From NCBI RefSeq assembly GCF_002294725.1, contig NZ_NSFT01000002.1, forward strand, positions 558,001-622,000: a stretch of DNA of 64,000 bases, in the 5' to 3' direction. A program made the position numbers and the translations under genes. Source of the stretch: Mesorhizobium sp. WSM4313. Its GTDB lineage: Bacteria; Pseudomonadota; Alphaproteobacteria; Rhizobiales; Rhizobiaceae. Positions 51,248 through 59,401 of the stretch are shown here, in pieces; within the stretch, counting starts at the first letter, position 1, and the number at the start of each line of letters is the position of its first letter. The notes under the pieces were generated by a model that had not been told where the DNA came from, ran no database searches, and saw only the letters and a program-made list of their open reading frames with translations.

Positions 51248-51718
51248 TCAGCGCTTCCAGAAATCGCGGTGCGGGGCGAGCATCTCGTCCGCGATTTCCG
51301 GAAAGGGGCCGAACACCTCGATCTTTTTCTGGCCGGACGCGAACACGGTGCGCGAGGCGAGGTTCATGGTCGGGTTCTCCGCATGATCCCCGGTGAGTGC
51401 CAGGAGGCTGGTTTCCTCGACCCCATAGACCAGGCGCCCGATATTCGCCCAATACATCGTGCCGGCGCACATGGCGCATGGTTCGAAGGTCGAGACCAGC
51501 GTGCATTGCCAGAGGAACTCCGGCTCATAGGCCGCCGCGGCGCGGCGGGCGAGCTCGGTCTCGGCATGGCGCACCGTATCGAGATTGCCCTGCCGCATCA
51601 AAATGCGATCGTCCGGCCCGACCAGCACGCAGCCGAACGGATGATGCCCATGCGCCGCCGCCTCGCGCGCGACGGCATCGGCGGACCGGAGGTGGGCGAG
51701 TATCTGGTCGCGGGTCAT
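51248..51718 (-). CDS. Nucleoside/base deaminase (CDA fold, TadA/guanine deaminase type)
   Basis: A 156-residue zinc deaminase: HAE (His51, Glu53) and PCAMC (Cys81, Cys84) form the zinc site and proton shuttle. FGCVLVGPDDRIL and TMYWANIGRLVYG are the flanking strands. Candidate substrates are guanine, adenine in tRNA, or another base; the length and tail (APHRDFWKR) resemble guanine-deaminase/nucleoside-deaminase proteins more than TadA. It lies 14 bp after the convergent cueR gene. Confidence 0.85.
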   Translation of the reverse strand: MTRDQILAHLRSADAVAREAAAHGHHPFGCVLVGPDDRILMRQGNLDTVRHAETELARRAAAAYEPEFLWQCTLVSTFEPCAMCAGTMYWANIGRLVYGVEETSLLALTGDHAENPTMNLASRTVFASGQKKIEVFGPFPEIADEMLAPHRDFWKR

Positions 51719-51872
51719 GGGAAAATTCCTTTCATGGCGAGATTGCCGCCATGAGGCATGACCAGCAAGGCTAATCTTCTATGAACCACGGCTCAAGCAT
51801 CTACTTGGCTTTGCGCTCCACCCATTCCTGGTTTGGTGCTATTTTGACGATCACCTACAATGAGATTGCCGG

Positions 51873-52094
51873 ATGGCTATCCAGGAGGACATCGAACGGG
51901 TCGAGCAGCATATCCGCGAGATCGAACAGCGGATCGAGCGCCAGCGCGCGGTCATCACCCAGGCGGAAGAGAACGGCCTGCCGACCGACGGCCCGAGCAA
52001 CTTCCTGTGGTTCCTGAAAGAGACATTGAGTCTGAGCCGCGACCACCTGGCCAGGCTTCTGGCGGATGAATTTCGAGCGGGGGACTCGGAGTAA
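51873..52094 (+). CDS. Small coiled-coil protein of unknown function
   Basis: A 73-residue protein, predominantly helical: DIERVEQHIREIEQRIERQR shows a heptad pattern, then FLWFLKETLSLSRDHLARLL. I do not recognise it. The start at ATG 51873 has only a weak GCCGG upstream. It stands alone in a stretch of lower GC that continues to 53040. Confidence 0.5.
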   Translation: MAIQEDIERVEQHIREIEQRIERQRAVITQAEENGLPTDGPSNFLWFLKETLSLSRDHLARLLADEFRAGDSE

Positions 52095-52139
52095 AGGTGC
52101 CATTCAGCCGGTGGCGGTTTGGGGTCGAAGTAACATCCC

Positions 52140-52367
52140 TTAGCGCCCTTGCCGTTCCCGGTAGATCATCCAGAGCGGCACGGTTACCATCCCGAACACG
52201 ATCACGGCCAACTCTACCCAGTAGGTAAATGGGTCATGGCCTCGCTCTACAGCGTGATCCTTAAAAGGAATCCGGCCCGTCCAAAGGGATTGGGCAACCA
52301 ACCAGACTAGAGCAAGCTCCATAGCGACCATAACGACTCTCATCATAAACTTGCTGGGTTTCATCAT
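52140..52367 (-). CDS. Small two-helix membrane protein of unknown function
   Basis: A 75-residue protein with two hydrophobic segments (VVMVAMELALVWLVAQSLW; VELAVIVFGMVTVPLWMIY) and a basic end RERQGR. No family recognised. AAAGG precedes ATG 52367. Base composition is lower in GC than that of the neighbouring housekeeping genes. Confidence 0.55.
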   Translation of the reverse strand: MMKPSKFMMRVVMVAMELALVWLVAQSLWTGRIPFKDHAVERGHDPFTYWVELAVIVFGMVTVPLWMIYRERQGR

Positions 52368-52481
52368 GCGCCTTTCATGTGCTCGCCTGATTGAGCAGCG
52401 GCCTGTCAACCAGATACCCCCCTGCCCTCAGACAATGTGTACTTTACAAACAGAGACTCGGCTCACGCCTAAGGCTTGCAG

Positions 52482-52961
52482 CTAGGGACCGTTTGGATTG
52501 ACGTTCCCACTGTTCAACCTGGGCGGATAGCCGGGCGGGTCTTCAAATACTACCGCTACTATTTTTTGCTGGGCAACGACGAAGCGCAACACGTTTGAGG
52601 CTAGCACGAACTCCGTTGGCTTGGTGCACTGCCATTCAACTCTGACAATGACAGCATCTGAGTGAACGTTGGTGGCGTGTGCGGCTTTTCCCTCAGTCCG
52701 AATGAGTGGCTTTGAACAGCCCGATCCTGGAAGAAGTTTAACGAACTCTGGGAAATTCTCCGCCAAAGGCAAACCGTAGTCGAATATGATAGCGGTCGCA
52801 TCCGGCACTAGGAGCGCCTTGGCCTGCTCGGGATTTTCGACCGAGAGGTTGACGTAGTCCCCTACCAACTGTGCGGGCGTTATTCCGGAAGGATCCGCTG
52901 CAGCGATAGGGAGACAAGCAGCGATCGCCATCAATATACAATTAAACTTCGCGACACGCAT
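52482..52961 (-). CDS. Exported protein of unknown function, low GC
   Basis: A 159-residue protein with a probable signal peptide (MRVAKFNCILMAIAACLPI, cleavage near IAAA/DPSG). The mature part has two cysteines (GSGCSKP; EWQCTKP) and a C-terminal DPPGYPPRLNSGNVNP tail. The codon use is looser and the GC visibly lower than in the surrounding genes, suggesting horizontal origin. No family recognised. Confidence 0.6.
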   Translation of the reverse strand: MRVAKFNCILMAIAACLPIAAADPSGITPAQLVGDYVNLSVENPEQAKALLVPDATAIIFDYGLPLAENFPEFVKLLPGSGCSKPLIRTEGKAAHATNVHSDAVIVRVEWQCTKPTEFVLASNVLRFVVAQQKIVAVVFEDPPGYPPRLNSGNVNPNGP

Positions 52962-53051
52962 CAGCGGTCCTTACCATGTGACGCCTATTCCGGGGTAGGG
53001 GCGGCCTGTCGACGAACATATTCCGTGGTCATAATCGCGACCTGACAGGGG

Positions 53052-53066
53052 GTTCAAACCGTGAAC
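53052..53066 (+). promoter_or_regulatory. GTTC-N7-GAAC palindrome before mmcB
   Basis: GTTCAAACCGTGAAC lies 22 bp before ATG 53089. Alphaproteobacterial LexA sites are usually GTTC-N7-GTTC direct repeats; this is an inverted form of the same half-site, and mmcB is SOS-controlled in Caulobacter. It is a weak candidate operator. Confidence 0.3.
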
Positions 53067-53088
53067 AAAATCTGGCATGGTGCCTCCC

Positions 53089-53589
53089 ATGCCCATCGTG
53101 TCCCCGATTCCCCTTAACCCGTTGATCGACGGCCGCCAGTCGGAGCGCGCTATGCTGGTGCGGCGCGGCGTGCAGCGGCTGCTCACCGAGATGGGCGCAC
53201 ATGTGCTGCCGGAGCTTTCCCTGGCCACCGGGCGGCGCGCCGATCTCGTGGCGCTGACCAGGCAGGGCGATATCTGGATCATCGAGATCAAATCCTCGAT
53301 CGAGGATTTCAGGGTCGACCGCAAATGGCCGGACTATCGGCTGCATTCCGACCGCTTCTTCTTCGCCACCCATCCCGGCGTTCCCCAGGACATCTTTCCT
53401 GAGGAATGCGGCTTCATCCTTTCAGACGGCTATGGCGCGGAGATCCTGCGCGATGCGCCCGAGCACCGCATGGCGGCAGCGACGCGCAAGGCGCTGATGT
53501 TGCGGATTGCCCGCGCAGGCGCCGCGCGGCTCTTGGCGGCCGAGCTTGCCGGCGTCGCCGTGCCGGCGCTGGATGGCGAGAGCGAGTAG
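53089..53589 (+). CDS. MmcB family DNA repair protein
   Basis: A 166-residue protein of the MmcB family with a PD-(D/E)xK nuclease-like core: RRADLVALTRQGDIWIIEIK supplies the Asp and the E-x-K, followed by FRVDRKWPDYRLHSDRFFFA. In Caulobacter MmcB is part of the mitomycin C response and acts with ImuABC mutagenesis genes. No imu genes are near. ATG 53089 is chosen over 53077 because of spacing and family length. Confidence 0.85.
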   Translation: MPIVSPIPLNPLIDGRQSERAMLVRRGVQRLLTEMGAHVLPELSLATGRRADLVALTRQGDIWIIEIKSSIEDFRVDRKWPDYRLHSDRFFFATHPGVPQDIFPEECGFILSDGYGAEILRDAPEHRMAAATRKALMLRIARAGAARLLAAELAGVAVPALDGESE

Positions 53590-53768
53590 TCGTCGCGGTG
53601 TGTGGATGCCGGTGCGTACCGCTGGCTTCCGACCGCAGGCCTGGCTCAGGCCAGCCCTGCGCCAGGCCAGCGAGAATTTTCTTCCCGCACCGATGATTTC
53701 CGCTGAACCCGATTGTCTTCACCTACAGGCGCGTCCGGATGGCCGGCGGCCTGGAAAAAGGTGATCAA

Positions 53769-54515
53769 ATGAAACCGTTGCAAAATCAGAATGTCGTCGT
53801 CGTCGGAGGCAGCCGGGGTGTCGGCCGCTCGATCGTGGAAGCAGCGCTTGGCGCGGGAGCGACCGTGCTCGCGGTCGCCCGTGGCGCCGCCGACCTGAAG
53901 CAGCTCGCCTGGGAACGCCCGGGCTTGAGGACGCTTAGCACGGACGCGACGGCGGAAGGCGCGCCGCAAGCGGTTTTCGATGCGCTGGCACCCGACGTGC
54001 TGGTGGTCTGCGCGGGCGCGCTCGCCCCTTCGGCGCCGATCCAGGAGCAAAGCTGGGAGGCCTTCTCGGCGAACTGGGAGATGGACGTCAAGGCATCGTT
54101 CCTGTTCTGTCGGGAAGCCCTCAAGGGCCGGCTCAAGCCTGGAACCCGTGTGCTGCTGATCGCCAGCGGCGCCGCCTTCAGCGGCGGTCCGCCGAATTCC
54201 GGCGGCTATGCCGGCGCCAAGCGCATGCAGATATTTCTGGCCGGCCATTGCCAGAAGGAATCGGACCGCCTCGGCCTCGGCCTGCGCTTCATGGCGCTTT
54301 CGCCGGCCCGCATCATGCCGGGCACCGGGGTCGGCGATCGCGGCATTGAAGGCATCGCGGCCTATATGGGCATCCGCCCGGCCGACTTCCTGGCCAGCAT
54401 GAGCGACATGCAGACGCCGGCCGATGTCGGACAGGCTGTGATCCAGCTCTCGACGGGCAAGCCGCAGGGCAGCTCCTTCACCGTAAGCGGCAGCGGCCTT
54501 GCGGCGGCGCCATGA
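53769..54515 (+). CDS. SDR-family oxidoreductase
   Basis: A 248-residue short-chain dehydrogenase: the cofactor motif VVVVGGSRGVGRS near the N-terminus, VVCAGALAPSAP (the NAG-like strand) and an active-site YAGAK with upstream Ser in LIASGAAFSGG. Substrate unknown. ATG 53769 follows AAAAAGGTG. The stop codon overlaps the ATG of the ECF sigma factor (ATGA), so the two are translationally coupled. The gap 53590-53768 to mmcB holds only short GC-rich hairpins. Confidence 0.85.
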   Translation: MKPLQNQNVVVVGGSRGVGRSIVEAALGAGATVLAVARGAADLKQLAWERPGLRTLSTDATAEGAPQAVFDALAPDVLVVCAGALAPSAPIQEQSWEAFSANWEMDVKASFLFCREALKGRLKPGTRVLLIASGAAFSGGPPNSGGYAGAKRMQIFLAGHCQKESDRLGLGLRFMALSPARIMPGTGVGDRGIEGIAAYMGIRPADFLASMSDMQTPADVGQAVIQLSTGKPQGSSFTVSGSGLAAAP

Positions 54516-55600
54516 GACGCGCAGGATGGCGGCCGAATTCAGCTCCCCGGGCTCCCATGACTGACGCTTCCGGCCCTATCGAGCCTTTGGGCCGGCCAGG
54601 CCAGCCGGCCCTCGACCGGCGGGCCTTCGAGCGCCTGACCGTCGCCCATCGCCGCGCGCTGAAGCTTCATTGCTATCGCATGATGGGCTCGCTCAACGAG
54701 GCGGACGATCTCGTCCAGGAGACGTTCCTAAAGGCGTGGCGCGCGCGGTCGCAATTCGACGGACGCGGCTCGGCGCGCGGCTGGCTCTACGCGATCGCCA
54801 CCAACAGCTGCCTCAATGCGATCAAGGCACGCTCGCTGGCGCGGCGCATTCTTGAGCAACCCGAGCGGCCGGCCTCTGAGGGCAGAGCGACCGGCGGCCC
54901 GGCCACGGAGCTCGCCTGGCTGGAGCCGTATCCGGACGCCGAGCTGCCCGACATCGCCGACGACAGGCCCGGCCCGGAAGCGCGCTATGAGGCCCGCGAG
55001 GCGGTGCGGCTCGCTTTCGTGGCGGCAATCCAGCTATTGCCGCCGAGGCAGCGCGCGGCCTTGCTGCTTTGCGATGTGCTCGGATGGTCCGCCATCGAGA
55101 CCGCGCAATTGTTGGGCGGGTCGACCGACTCGATCAACAGCGCCTTGCAGCGGGCCCGCGCGACGCTGGGCGAACGCTACCCGCAGGGGCGCCCGCCGCA
55201 GCGGTCGCGGCCCAACGCGAACGAAGGCGTGCTGCTCGAACGCTACATGCAGGCTTGGCAGGCCGACAATCTCGACGGACTCGTCGAGCTGCTGCGCGAG
55301 GACGCCATCTACCACATGCCGCCATGGCGGGAATGGTATCATGGACGCCCGGCGATCGGCGCTTTCCTGGGCAGCGTCTGGGGCAATTTTGCCGGCTATC
55401 GCGCGGTGGCTATCGGCGCCAACACCCAGCCGGCAGTGGGCGTCTACGCGCTCGGCCGCCAGAATTCCATGTGGCAGCCGCATTCGCTGCATGTCCTCGA
55501 AGCCGCCGGCGACAAGATCGCCTCGCTGACGATCTATGTCCCGCCGCTCGGCCCCGCTTTGTTTCCAGCCTTCGGTCTGCCGCCGGAACCTCGCGGTTAG
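54512..55600 (+). CDS. ECF sigma factor with C-terminal SnoaL-like domain
   Basis: A 362-residue sigma-70 family protein. Region 2 is [20 protein letters not shown], region 4 is [20 protein letters not shown] with [19 protein letters not shown], and from about residue 220 a SnoaL/NTF2-like domain follows ([36 protein letters not shown]). This is the layout of ECF41/56-type sigmas, in which the extra domain controls activity without a classic anti-sigma factor. The upstream SDR is the usual kind of co-operonic target or partner. An alternative start is ATG 54557. Confidence 0.88.
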   Translation: MRRAGWRPNSAPRAPMTDASGPIEPLGRPGQPALDRRAFERLTVAHRRALKLHCYRMMGSLNEADDLVQETFLKAWRARSQFDGRGSARGWLYAIATNSCLNAIKARSLARRILEQPERPASEGRATGGPATELAWLEPYPDAELPDIADDRPGPEARYEAREAVRLAFVAAIQLLPPRQRAALLLCDVLGWSAIETAQLLGGSTDSINSALQRARATLGERYPQGRPPQRSRPNANEGVLLERYMQAWQADNLDGLVELLREDAIYHMPPWREWYHGRPAIGAFLGSVWGNFAGYRAVAIGANTQPAVGVYALGRQNSMWQPHSLHVLEAAGDKIASLTIYVPPLGPALFPAFGLPPEPRG

Positions 55601-56787
55601 TTCAGATCTTCTTCCACTCCGCCGCCCGCCGGCGCCATGAGCAGGATGGCGGCGCCCAAGAGGGCGGCAATCAGCGAGCCGGCGAGGATGCCGACCTTCA
55701 CCGCGTCCTGCAGCGCCGGGTCGCCGGCGAAGGCAAGCAGGCCGATAAACAGGCTCATGGTGAAGCCGATGCCGCAAAGCAGCGAAATGCCCAGCATGTG
55801 CAGCCAGCCGGCATTGGCCGGCAGGTCGGCGAGGCCAAACCGGATCGCGAGCGCCGAGGAGCCGAAGACGCCGACCAGCTTGCCGAGCACCAAGCCGGCG
55901 GCGACGCCAAGCGTCAGCGGCTCAACCAGTGCTGCAAGGCTCAGGCTGCCGAGCGAGACGCCGGCATTGGCGAAGCCGAAGATCGGGATGACGAAGAAGG
56001 GCACCAGCCTGTGCAAGCCGTGTTCCAGCCTATGCAGCGGCGAATGCTCGAGATCACGGCTGATGCCGGGAGACCGCTCCAGCGGGATGGTGAGCGCCAG
56101 CGCCACGCCGGCGAGCGTCGCATGCACGCCCGACTTGAGCACCAGCACCCACAGCAATGCGCCAAGCAAGAGATACGGCCAGAGCTTCATGGCCCGTATG
56201 CGGTTGAGCACGACGAGCAGCGCGATGACGACGAAGGCGGCGGCCAGATAAGCGAGCGACAGGCCGCTGGTGTAGAACAGCGCGATGATGATGACGGCGC
56301 CGAGATCGTCGATGATGGCAAGAGCGGTGAGGAAGACCTTCAGCGACGCGGGCACGCGGCTGCCGAGCAGCGAAAGCACGCCGAGCGCGAAGGCGATGTC
56401 GGTGGCGGTAGGGATCGCCCAGCCGGAGAGCGCTGCCGCATTGTCGCGGTTGATCAAGACATAGACCAGCGCCGGCACCGCCATGCCGCCGGCGGCGGCG
56501 ATGCCCGGCAGCACGCGGCGCGGCCAGGTTGAGAGCTGTCCGTCCAGCATCTCGCGCTTGATCTCGAGCCCAACCAGCAGAAAGAACACCGCCATCAGCC
56601 CGTCATTGATCCAGTGCGAGACGCTGAGCGGCCCGAGATAGGCGTGCAGGACAGTGAAATAGGTTTCGGCCAAAGGGGAATTGGCGACGATCAGCGCAAG
56701 GGCTGCGGCCACCATCAGGATGATGCCGCCGGCGGCCTCGCTGTCCAGGAACTCGCGCAGGATCGAATTCGGCCGCTTATCTTGCAT
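55597..56787 (-). CDS. nhaA: Na+/H+ antiporter NhaA
   Basis: A 396-residue antiporter with the typical [20 protein letters not shown] start, the paired aspartates in [13 protein letters not shown] near the middle and multiple membrane helices up to [13 protein letters not shown]. It exchanges Na+ for H+ across the inner membrane for pH and salt homeostasis. GGCGGAGGG precedes ATG 56787. Its stop codon overlaps the end of the convergent ECF gene by 4 bp. Confidence 0.95.
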   Translation of the reverse strand: MQDKRPNSILREFLDSEAAGGIILMVAAALALIVANSPLAETYFTVLHAYLGPLSVSHWINDGLMAVFFLLVGLEIKREMLDGQLSTWPRRVLPGIAAAGGMAVPALVYVLINRDNAAALSGWAIPTATDIAFALGVLSLLGSRVPASLKVFLTALAIIDDLGAVIIIALFYTSGLSLAYLAAAFVVIALLVVLNRIRAMKLWPYLLLGALLWVLVLKSGVHATLAGVALALTIPLERSPGISRDLEHSPLHRLEHGLHRLVPFFVIPIFGFANAGVSLGSLSLAALVEPLTLGVAAGLVLGKLVGVFGSSALAIRFGLADLPANAGWLHMLGISLLCGIGFTMSLFIGLLAFAGDPALQDAVKVGILAGSLIAALLGAAILLMAPAGGGVEEDLN

Positions 56788-56920
56788 GGTCCCTCCGCCC
56801 GTCACCCCGACCTGACGGCCGGAACCTATAAGGTATGATGCGCAGCCCGGCTGGCGAAGCAAGCGTTCGAGTTCACATTGACAGATCGCCTGCTTCGGAA
56901 GTTGGCCGAAACGCCCGTCT

Positions 56921-57107
56921 CTTCGTCATCCACGGGCGAAGCAAGGAGCGAAGCGACGCGGCGCAGACCCGAGGATCCATTCCGTTACATCGGAGCGGTG
57001 CCAACGGTGCAGAATTCCGCTCCGCTGCGTTCTGCGGCCGGGATCACGGAATGGATCCTAGGGTCTTCGCGACGGAGCTTCGCTCCTGCTTCGCCCTAGG
57101 ATGACGA
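56921..57107. repeat. Dispersed 190-bp palindromic repeat, copy 2
   Basis: Left arm CTTCGTCATCCACGGGCGA...GACCCGAGGATCCATTCCGT, right arm ACGGAATGGATCCTAGGGTC...TCGCCCTAGGATGACGA, around a CGGTGCAGAATTCCGCTCCG centre. It is the same element as 20587-20772. It occupies the 330-bp gap between nhaA and actR; no gene is seen there. Confidence 0.85.
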
Positions 57108-57114
57108 CACTCGT

Positions 57115-57678
57115 TTAACGCGGCGCGCGCTTCGCCAGTATCCGCTGCAAGGTCCGGCGATGCATGTTCAACCGGCGCGCCGTCTCGGAGACGTTGCGGT
57201 CGCACATTTCGTAGACGCGCTGGATGTGCTCCCAGCGCACGCGATCGGCCGACATCGGGTTTTCCGGGGGCGCCGCACGTTCGCCGGAGGTGCGGGTGAG
57301 CGCGGCGAAGACGTCGTCGGCATCTGCGGGCTTGGAAAGATAGTCGACGGCGCCGAGCTTCACGGCGGTCACCGCGGTGGCGATGTTGCCGTAGCCGGTC
57401 AGGATGATGGCGCGGGCGTCGTCGCGCTTCTCGCGGATGGCAGCGACGACATCGAGGCCGTTGCCGTCGCCGAGCCGCATGTCGACAACCGCATAGGCCG
57501 GCGGATGGGCGCGCGCCTTGGCGACCGCCTCTTCCACGCTCTCCGCCGTCTCGACCACGAACCCCCGTGTCTCCATGGCGCGGGCAAGCCGGGTGAGGAA
57601 CGGCTTGTCGTCCTCGACGATGAGCAGCGAGGTGTCCTCGCCCTCGACCATAGCGCCAGTCGTTTCGTCTCCGCTCAT
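57115..57678 (-). CDS. actR: ActR/RegA-type redox response regulator
   Basis: A 187-residue two-component regulator. The receiver has Asp23/Asp24 and phospho-acceptor Asp66 in VVDMRLGDG, with Lys in DYLSKPAD; the C-terminal Fis-type helix-turn-helix (NVSETARRLNMHRRTLQRIL) is conserved in the RegA/PrrA/ActR family. It controls redox-responsive genes such as those for respiration, nitrogen and carbon fixation. The partner kinase ActS lies downstream in the window on the same strand, but with a 293-bp repeat-filled gap instead of the usual close spacing. Confidence 0.93.
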   Translation of the reverse strand: MSGDETTGAMVEGEDTSLLIVEDDKPFLTRLARAMETRGFVVETAESVEEAVAKARAHPPAYAVVDMRLGDGNGLDVVAAIREKRDDARAIILTGYGNIATAVTAVKLGAVDYLSKPADADDVFAALTRTSGERAAPPENPMSADRVRWEHIQRVYEMCDRNVSETARRLNMHRRTLQRILAKRAPR

Positions 57679-57756
57679 CTTATCGGCATCCCACTGACCT
57701 GAGGCGCGCCGCGCCGAAACCTACCCTGGCGAAGGCCCGTCCGATCCCTGTTTCCG

Positions 57757-57803
57757 GGCATATCGTCTTCCCCAAGCCGCTGCACAGTTTTAGGCGACAT
57801 GCC
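57757..57803. repeat. Palindromic repeat in the actR-actS gap, unit 1
   Basis: GGGCATATCGTCTTCCCCAAG...CAGTTTTAGGCGACATGCC, an imperfect hairpin of the GAGCATG type, similar to 59331-59401. Confidence 0.55.
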
Positions 57804-57897
57804 TCACTTTTACGCAGATACAGTCCTGTAAAGGCAATGTCCAATTTTTAGAGCCGGCAACAGAGCTGCCATGCGGTAATTGCAAGGCTTTCTCACC

Positions 57898-57975
57898 GTT
57901 TCGCAATTCCGGACGGAAAGCTGCGGCGAAGTTGCCGAGCCCAACCGCTGCGCACTTTTTCTGGAATTGCGCTAG
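57898..57975. repeat. Palindromic repeat in the actR-actS gap, unit 2
   Basis: TTCGCAATTCCGGACGGAA...CTTTTTCTGGAATTGCG, related to 25659-25708 and 3284-3330. It reaches the stop codon of actS. Confidence 0.65.
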
Positions 57976-59297
57976 GCATTGTCGAACATGGTGGCCGAGG
58001 CCTGTTCCTGGTTGAGGAAGAGGCCGCGCGGCCAGGAGATCTGCACCACTGCGCCTTCGCCGAGCCCGCTCGAATTGCGGAAATCGATGGTGGCGCCGGA
58101 ACGCTCCAGCAAGGTCTTGGCGATGAACAGCCCGAGCCCCAGGCCGCCGCCGGCCTCAGTGCCCTGGCGCGTCGACATATAGGGCTCGCCGATGCGGTCG
58201 ATGATCTCGGCGGGGAATCCCGGCCCGTCGTCGGTGATGGAGAAGATGACCTTCTCATCGTCCCAGCTCCAGCTGACGGTGACGGCGTTGCGGGCGAAAT
58301 CGACGGCATTCTCGACCAGATTGCCGAGCCCGTAGATGACGCCGGGATTGCGCTGGCCGACCGGCTCGGGACCGATGCGCTCGCCGGGCCGCAGCCGGAT
58401 CGAGATGCCGAAATCGCGATGCGGCGCCGTCACCTCCTCGACCAGCGAGGTGAGCGGCATGCGCGACAGATGCGCTTCGCCTTCCGAGGAAAGGCTGGTC
58501 AGCCGCTTCAGTATCTCGCGGCAACGCTCGCTTTGCGAGCGCAGGAGCTTCACGTCCTCGCCATATTTCGGATCCTTGCCGAGCGCCTTTTCCATCTCCT
58601 TGGCGACGACGGTGATGGTGGCCAAGGGCGTGCCCAGCTCGTGCGCGGCCGCCGCCGCCAGCCCGTCCAGCGCCGAAAGGTGCTGCTCGCGCTGCAGCAC
58701 CAGTTCGGTGGCGGCCAGCGCATTGGCGAGCAGGCGCGCTTCCGCAGCGACGCGGAAGGCATAGATGGCGGTGAAGGCGATCGAGGCAAACACAGCCATC
58801 CACATGCCGGCGACATAGATGAAGGGCATCGGCAGCGGCGAGCCCTCATACCAGGGCAGCGGCAAATGGAAGAACACCAGAAGCGTGGCCGCCAGTATGA
58901 CCAACGCGCCAAGGATGGCCGTGAACCGCAGCGGCAGCGAAGCGGCGGAGATGACGACCGGCACCGACAGCAGCACGCAAAACGGATTGGTCAGGCCGCC
59001 CGTCATGTAGAGCAGGCCGGTGAGCTGGACGCCGTCGAAGGTGAGGATCACGAAGGCCGAAAGCGGGGTGAGCCGATGCGCCGCCGGATAGCGGAAGGTG
59101 AGCCACAGATTCATCCAGGCCGAGCAGGCGATCAGCGCAAAGCACATCGACACCGGAAGCGGGAATTTCAGGCCATAGGCGACGACCAGCACGGTCAGGC
59201 TCTGCCCGACAATCGCCAGCCAGCGCAGACGGATCAGCGTGTTGAGCCGCAGCCGCTGGCTTTGCTGGGAATCGGGCGCGCGCAGGATGTTGGTCAT
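57972..59297 (-). CDS. actS: ActS/RegB-type redox sensor histidine kinase
   Basis: A 441-residue membrane kinase. About six N-terminal helices carry the quinone-sensing heptapeptide GGLTNPF (100-106). The transmitter has the H-box AAAAHELGTPLATI with His219, the redox-active Cys259 in SERCREILKRL, and ATP-lid glycines in GGGLGLGLFIAK. These three marks are diagnostic of the RegB/PrrB/ActS family, which lowers its kinase activity when quinone is oxidised or Cys forms a disulfide. ATG 59297 is preferred to TTG 59303. The cognate regulator is actR downstream. Confidence 0.94.
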   Translation of the reverse strand: MTNILRAPDSQQSQRLRLNTLIRLRWLAIVGQSLTVLVVAYGLKFPLPVSMCFALIACSAWMNLWLTFRYPAAHRLTPLSAFVILTFDGVQLTGLLYMTGGLTNPFCVLLSVPVVISAASLPLRFTAILGALVILAATLLVFFHLPLPWYEGSPLPMPFIYVAGMWMAVFASIAFTAIYAFRVAAEARLLANALAATELVLQREQHLSALDGLAAAAAHELGTPLATITVVAKEMEKALGKDPKYGEDVKLLRSQSERCREILKRLTSLSSEGEAHLSRMPLTSLVEEVTAPHRDFGISIRLRPGERIGPEPVGQRNPGVIYGLGNLVENAVDFARNAVTVSWSWDDEKVIFSITDDGPGFPAEIIDRIGEPYMSTRQGTEAGGGLGLGLFIAKTLLERSGATIDFRNSSGLGEGAVVQISWPRGLFLNQEQASATMFDNA

Positions 59298-59330
59298 TGC
59301 CAAGGATTACAGCCGCAGGAGCGGAAACGA

Positions 59331-59401
59331 TAGAGCATCGTCTTTGCCTGATGCATGTCGTTGTCCCAAAACCGCTGCGCACTTTTGGGCGACATGCATT
59401 A
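59331..59401. repeat. Intergenic palindromic repeat between actS and hrpB
   Basis: GAGCATCGTCTTTGCC...GATGCATGTCGTTGTCCCAAA, then CTGCGCACTTTTGGGCGACATGCATTA, a hairpin-forming element of the GAGCATG type. It overlaps the last bases of hrpB. Confidence 0.65.

Noticed and set aside
53600..53768. ECF41-type promoter before the SDR gene
   Set aside because: TGTC and CGTC are present, but their spacing is far too short for the known consensus.
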